Shown here piece by piece: positions 59,362 through 64,000 of a stretch of DNA of 64,000 bases. How positions within the stretch are numbered: the first letter of the stretch is position 1; each line of letters opens with the position of its first letter. Source of the stretch: Enoplolaimus lenunculus (taxonomy: Eukaryota > Nematoda > Enoplea > Enoplida > Thoracostomopsidae); NCBI GenBank assembly GCA_030248215.1, contig JASANG010000193.1, positions 121,001 to 185,000 on the forward strand, given 5' to 3'. A model generated the notes under the pieces. The model was not told the DNA's origin, did no database searches, and was given only the letters and a program-made list of their open reading frames with translations. A program made the position numbers and the translations under genes.

Positions 59362-59495
59362 GCAGATCCGTAGCCAGCACACCATGTTAGGGGACTAAAC
59401 ATACTACAGAAGCGGCATACAAGGGTTTTCGATGACTTTAAAGCAAGGTTGCACATTTTCTATAGAGGTCCAAATTCTGCCAGAGGATGCTAACA
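59362..59495. repeat. MITE-L copy
   Basis: ATCCGTAGCCAGCACACCAT, AGAAGCGGCATACAAGGGTT, TTCGATGACTTTAAAGCAAG, GTCCAAATTCTGCCAGAGG. 59496-60345 shows nothing recognisable. Confidence 0.55.
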
Positions 59496-60349
59496 CCCCT
59501 GGCTTTGGCTTCATCCGGACAACAGTCGCTGGCCCCTGTTAATATGTTGGGCTGGTTACATGCCTGGCAAACTTAAAAATGTTGAGTGTTTAGCCAAAAA
59601 AGCGAAACTAATTCTTTGACAGCGTGACAGCATACGCCTAAAAGGCTTCTTAATCAGCACACCAAAGACATAAGCTTGTGTTTTCTTTCGTTGCTTGCTG
59701 TAGGTTAAAATCACTAGGTTATAACTGACACAGATGTATAGCTGTGTCAAGTAAAAATATCTAAAATTAAATCTCTTAAATACATAGCTAATAGTAAGGG
59801 TTTTTCCGCCCGATTAATGTACGCATTAAATCAGTACCGGCCGGATCTACCGGGGCGAGATGAATTTAACCGCCGCCTGCCGTGCGAAACATATTTTGAA
59901 ATGTAGCTTTTGAACGAGAATTTGAGAAATTATTCCTAAAGTTTAAATCACGAGCCTCTATGCTTTGGGTATTAAACGTAGTCGCAAAAATATATCCGTT
60001 AAACCTGTTCGCCTTCACCACAGAAACAGGCAAATGTTTCCGATTTATCCATGTTTGCAACCAGATTTAGGTAAAATTTATAAAATTTGTCGAATTTTAA
60101 GGTAAAAATTTCATTTCAAATATGACAAAGTTTTAAATTTGACAATGTAAAGCTGACAACGTCACGCATTGCGAAATACAATTTTGACACATTCGGCACA
60201 ATTATAACGAATAATACGTAGAATTATTTTCGTTATAGTTTAGAAATTTCTATACTAAAACTCAGAGGGCCATCAGGAATTTAAGCAATTATCAGAACCA
60301 ATATTACTGGAAAGGGCGAAACAGTAGCATAAGCATTTAAAAAGTCGAA

Positions 60350-60629
60350 GGGTTGCGCTATACTTTTGTTGACGTTCGGCGCCGTCCGTCACCGTGCGTC
60401 AACCGTACGGCGCCTCACGTACGATAACGTATGATGACGGACGGCGCCGTACGGGAGACTCGCGGTGACAGACGGTACCGGACGTAAAGTGTAGTGCAAC
60501 TCTTCGGTCACCGCTCATACCAAGCGTTATCGTACGTAAACTATTTGCGTAGGATATCGCACGGTGATGGTCGGCGCCGCCCGACGGCTAACGGACGACG
60601 CCGGACGTCAACAAAAGTATAGCGCAAAT
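60350..60629. mobile_element. Two MITE-F copies in tandem
   Basis: 60350-60502: GGGTTGCGCTATACTTTTGT ... AAAGTGTAGTGCAACTC. 60503-60629: CACCGCTCATACCAAGCGTT ... GTCAACAAAAGTATAGCGCA. The GACGGACGGCGCCGTACGGG and GACGACGCCGGACGTC palindromic arms are typical. The second copy abuts a truncated family P copy. Confidence 0.75.
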
Positions 60630-60801
60630 ATGAGCAGTGCAAAATATCTACAAGACGTGAGAGCCCCCTCGAACTCGAGCATCAAACTCCTATAGCTGAG
60701 TGGTCATCGCAAACGCCTTCCACCCGAGAGACTAGGGATCGAATCTTACCTTGAAAGTGCATCTCATATGAAATTGAAAATATTAATGTGAGAAAGGGTT
60801 A
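60630..60801 (+). mobile_element. Family P copy 5, left end missing
   Basis: Starts within the element (GCAGTGCAAAATATCTACAA), then CTCCTATAGCTGAGTGGTCA, CGCCTTCCACCCGAGAGACT, GGGATCGAATCTTACC and TTAATGTGAGAAAGGGTTA. CTTCCAC would read as anticodon TCC if it were a tRNA-Gly. Confidence 0.7.
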
Positions 60802-61615
60802 CGTAAGAGTGTAACACTTGCAGTATTTATGAGATAATCTGATAGCATATCGCTTTGACCTTTTTTCGTCATACCCACCTACAATTGAGGGGGGGTGAAA
60901 GCTCATTTCAAGCGACATATAAAGTAGGCAACTCGCAGTGTGCTGTAGACCATATATCACCATGTTTATGTTACAGATTTAGTGCGAAAAAGTCGCGTAA
61001 TACCCTCTTCCTAATCAGCGAGGGTGTACCATCATATTGAGACCATGTGATACCCTAAATAGCAACCGGTAACTTTTTCAAACCTGTCACACCTGTGATT
61101 ATCCGTTCTGGGTAATATTAATGAAAATCAAATTTACCAAAATTCATTTGAAAGTAAACCGCCTGATTGGTTCATCCCGTTTGGATATTTGCTGCCATCT
61201 GCCATTCAGATTCAAGCAACGATTTGATTGGCTTCAAAACAAACAAAACACCACCGACAAAAATGGTAAATTGAATTGAAAACCGGCTGCCCGGTAAAAG
61301 CTAGAAATTACTAATATCACGGCCATATACAAACAGATATACCAGGGATAAGTTATCCCCCAGCAAAATTTTTTAAAAGATAATATAATGCACCATCCAG
61401 GTTATACTGCACCTCGTCAATGTCCTGCTTGCTTTGGGGGTCAAACAGTTTTCTCGGTCGCGAAACTTGCTTACAAAAAATTATTTAAAATGAGTCGTAC
61501 CCTTTCGAAACAAAATCCTGGCACGATCGTGATAGAAATATCGGAATAAATGTGTGATCATCGCAGTAAATCTGCGTTTAAACTGAACGAACACACAAAT
61601 CATTGCCAGTTGTAT
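60802..61615. other. Unrecognised stretch
   Basis: No repeat family or coding signal recognised. Confidence 0.35.
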
Positions 61616-61620
61616 AAAGC

Positions 61621-61818
61621 GGCCAATGTTACTTTAAGGGGCGTAACAGTAGGCTAAACGTATTCCTAAGCCTAAGCGTTGCAAAAATGTGTTCCCAAGC
61701 CTAAGCCTACTAAGCCTAAGGTTAAGCCTAAGCCTAAGCAAAAAATGTAATCTAGAATCTAAACCTACTCTTTTATGGACCCATCAGAAACCTGGACGCC
61801 CCTTAAAGTAATATGAAC
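61621..61818. mobile_element. MITE-C copy (hAT-like)
   Basis: Ends GGCCAATGTTACTTTAAGGG and GCCCCTTAAAGTAATATGAA. Core in two CCTAAG runs separated by GTTGCAAAAATGTGTTCC, a spacer also present at 63607-63797, so these two copies form a subfamily. Confidence 0.82.
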
Positions 61819-62278
61819 CTAAACAAATTTATTACGTTCAGGAGCGTAGTCGGAATTTCTGTTTCGAAACGGCTACGGGTTTACAGTCAAACAACAGTTT
61901 TTTTGTAAGCGAGCGAAGCGAGCAAGAAAAAGTTACTCATCGTTTAGAATTCAGCAAGTTATTCTAAACCCTGTGAATGTTTATTTTTTTCTTATCTCCA
62001 GGAATTTGGTTATGTTCCGGTTTGTCTTTTGAAAGTACTTGCCTATTAATATTGCATTTTGCTCCAACGTTGTTTGCTTCTTATTATACGATCAGTTGAT
62101 GAAAAAAATTCAAACGCCATGATTTTCTAAAATAACCTGAGACGAGAGAAAATTTTGGAAAAAAATAGCTTTCTCTTCGAGCAATAAATTATACAATGTA
62201 TAGAACAAGAATTTAAATTGAAAATCGCGTACTAAAGTCAGTGATTTGCAAATTATATATAAATAGATATATATATAC
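61819..62278. other. Unrecognised stretch
   Basis: GCGAGCGAAGCGAGCAAGAA at 61911 resembles the GAGCGAAGC ends of the element at 28471. Nothing else recognised. Confidence 0.35.
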
Positions 62279-62494
62279 TACAAAAAATCGTCAGTCAAAT
62301 TAACTCTTTCCGAAATAGGCTTTTCCGGACTAGACAAACTGAGCCAAATTTGACTCCGTCAGCGTCAATTTCGACTCACCTGAGTCGTTCAGTCAGTCGA
62401 ATTGGACTCTGGCGGAGTCGAATTCGACTTCAGTTTGTGTAGTCTCGCAAAGCCTATTTCGGAGAGAGTCAATTTGACTCACCATTTTTTGCAA
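62279..62494. mobile_element. MITE-E copy
   Basis: TACAAAAAATCGTCAGTCAA left and CTCACCATTTTTTGCAAC right. Arms CCGAAATAGGCTTTTCCGG and GTCTCGCAAAGCCTATTTCG; centre GAGTCGTTCAGTCAGTCGAA. Confidence 0.75.
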
Positions 62495-62838
62495 CAAATA
62501 TCGTAGCGGTATTCAAAACAAGACACAAGTTTGAAAATTTAAAAAGTACAGTTTCAAAACTGTGAAAATGAACATGAATTACGTGTTGCAAACACAACGC
62601 GCATAAGATATATCCGGTTCGTGGGTTAAAAATCATACACTGCCGCCCCATGGGATCGGCACTATTTCGCTTTGTTGGGCAAACCGGTGAACCAAACTTA
62701 GGTTTGGTCAGTTGTAGACAATTGGATACTAAAGTTTATAATGGTGCCTTTTATTTTTTGACACGGATAGACTGGTATTTGCAGTTATAAGTTGCTAGCC
62801 ATCTCACTCTGTAAAATGGGCTAAAAAATATTTCAGAA

Positions 62839-63091
62839 CACTGTAAATTCCAATGAGTTGATTAATCAATTCAGCCTAGCGAGTTGGTTATTTCTGAATT
62901 AATATCAGTAAACATTGACTCACTTTGAGTTGAGTTGATTCGCACTCTGGGTTCAGTTGACTCTGGGTGAGTTGATTAATTAATTTAGAATGAATTGAAT
63001 CAACTCAACTTTCTGAGTTGTGAAAGTTCTAACTCATACTGAGTGATTCAACTCATTCTGAGTTAAAATCAACTCACTGAAATTTACGCTG
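62839..63091. mobile_element. MITE-D copy
   Basis: Ends CACTGTAAATTCCAATGAGT and CTCACTGAAATTTACGCTG. The TA target is lost on both sides. Interior GAGTTGAGTTGATTCGCACT and AACTCATACTGAGTGATTCA. Confidence 0.78.
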
Positions 63092-63606
63092 AAGATGTAT
63101 ACTTGGGGAGCCAAAGTTTTCCAGGTGAGCTGAGCGCCCTGGGCACTGACTGGCTACAGGCCGGCGCAGTCAACCCAAAGTCGGTGTGCCCGTCTAAGGA
63201 TTTATAGTTAAAAAGTTCAACCATGTTTGTTGGCAAACAGAAAAAAGATTATATAAAAAGAAACAAAGAGGCATTTTTTCGTTCCTACAGTTTTTGCTCT
63301 TCTCTTCGCTAATAGATTTCAATTACGAGTCCGCTGTGTTAATAGTCGACTCAGCTCACTAATAACTCGCGGCAATACAAGCAGAACTTAGATCAAATAA
63401 AGATATACCTATGATAATAATAGAAAGTACCCATGACCCCAAACAATGTTTAATCAGCCATGAAAATAGAAGTTTTATATAGACACACCTACAAAAATAA
63501 ATATTTTATATATATGTATATATATATGTATGTATATGTATACATATATTTGAATCTCAACCCCCTGCAGCGAAAACAATAATTTTAGGCAATCCACATA
63601 TAATTT

Positions 63607-63797
63607 GGCCTATGTTACTTTTAGGGGCATAACAGTAGGTTAAGCGTATTCCTAAGCATAAGCCTAAGCCTAAGCGCTGCAAAAATGTGTTCCTAAGCGT
63701 AAGCCTAAACCTAAGCAAACAAATGTAATCTAGAATCTAAACCTACTGATTTATATACCCACCAGAAACCTGGCCGCACCTTAAAGTAACATGGGTC
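63607..63797. mobile_element. MITE-C copy (hAT-like), perfect 8-bp target duplication
   Basis: Ends GGCCTATGTTACTTTTAGGG and CACCTTAAAGTAACATGGGTC (inverse). TATAATTT on both sides (63599-63606 and 63798-63805). Same GCTGCAAAAATGTGTTCC spacer as the copy at 61621. A TATATGTATATATA tract lies just before it at 63505-63555. Confidence 0.88.
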
Positions 63798-64000
63798 TAT
63801 AATTTATGATATGCTAATCATCAAAGCTTATATATATGCTGACCTTTTCCAAGAACATAGGTATTTTTCGATAATTTTGCACGAAAATATTTGCCGAACA
63901 ATGTGTGAACATAAAGGACCGAAAAAACAAACGAATTCAAAGCGGCTCTTGTATCATTTTATGAAGCAACAGTTTAGATATACTTTGTGTCTTCTTGTGC

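Overview
This is animal nuclear DNA: AT-rich, with spliceosomal introns and very many repeats, and no prokaryotic or viral gene layout. The only gene I can identify with confidence is the 5' part of a NALCN-type sodium leak channel alpha subunit (family names: NALCN, insect narrow abdomen, worm nca-1/nca-2). It lies on the minus strand and is split into twelve coding exons between 48688 and 624. Every exon boundary has an AG acceptor and a GT donor, and all codon phases agree across the junctions. The joined product is 699 codons, covering a long disordered N-terminus, all of domain I, the I-II linker, and domain II S1 to about S4/S5. The gene runs off the left edge. The species cannot be named; the protein resembles invertebrate NALCN (e.g. 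the SSQQIYNV stretch). TTAGGC motifs recall nematode telomeres, but here they sit inside transposons, so they are weak taxonomic evidence.

Layout. 1-13.8 kb: eleven exons (2 to 12) separated by introns of 0.4-2.7 kb. Exons 3 and 4 are trapped between two large minisatellites, a 30-bp array (8393-9640) and a 25-bp array (10607-12063). 13.8-48.4 kb: the 34.6-kb first coding intron, a mosaic of non-autonomous DNA transposons (MITEs), minisatellites, a degraded tRNA-like sequence and a family of tRNA-Gly-like chimeras. 48.4-48.7 kb: first recognised coding exon. 48.8-64 kb: upstream or intergenic DNA with more MITEs and one GC-rich island with a splice donor (about 52666-52930) that may be an exon, of this gene or another.

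Mobile DNA. I see at least fifteen repeat families present more than once, almost all with terminal inverted repeats and short target duplications: three hAT-like families (A, B, C) with 8-bp target duplications and TTAGGC-rich interiors; two TA-flanked families (D, E) built of GAGTTGA- or TGAGTCA-type words; a GC-rich palindromic family (F); and others named G to Z. Several are nested, giving a relative order of insertion. No reading frame in the window looks like a transposase, reverse transcriptase or integrase, so all copies appear non-autonomous.

I found no convincing new protein system. The unusual material is structural: TTAGGC-cored MITE families, a TTAA-flanked MITE with an internal tRNA-Gly-like module, and minisatellites that begin within 30-40 bp of splice sites of a conserved ion channel gene.
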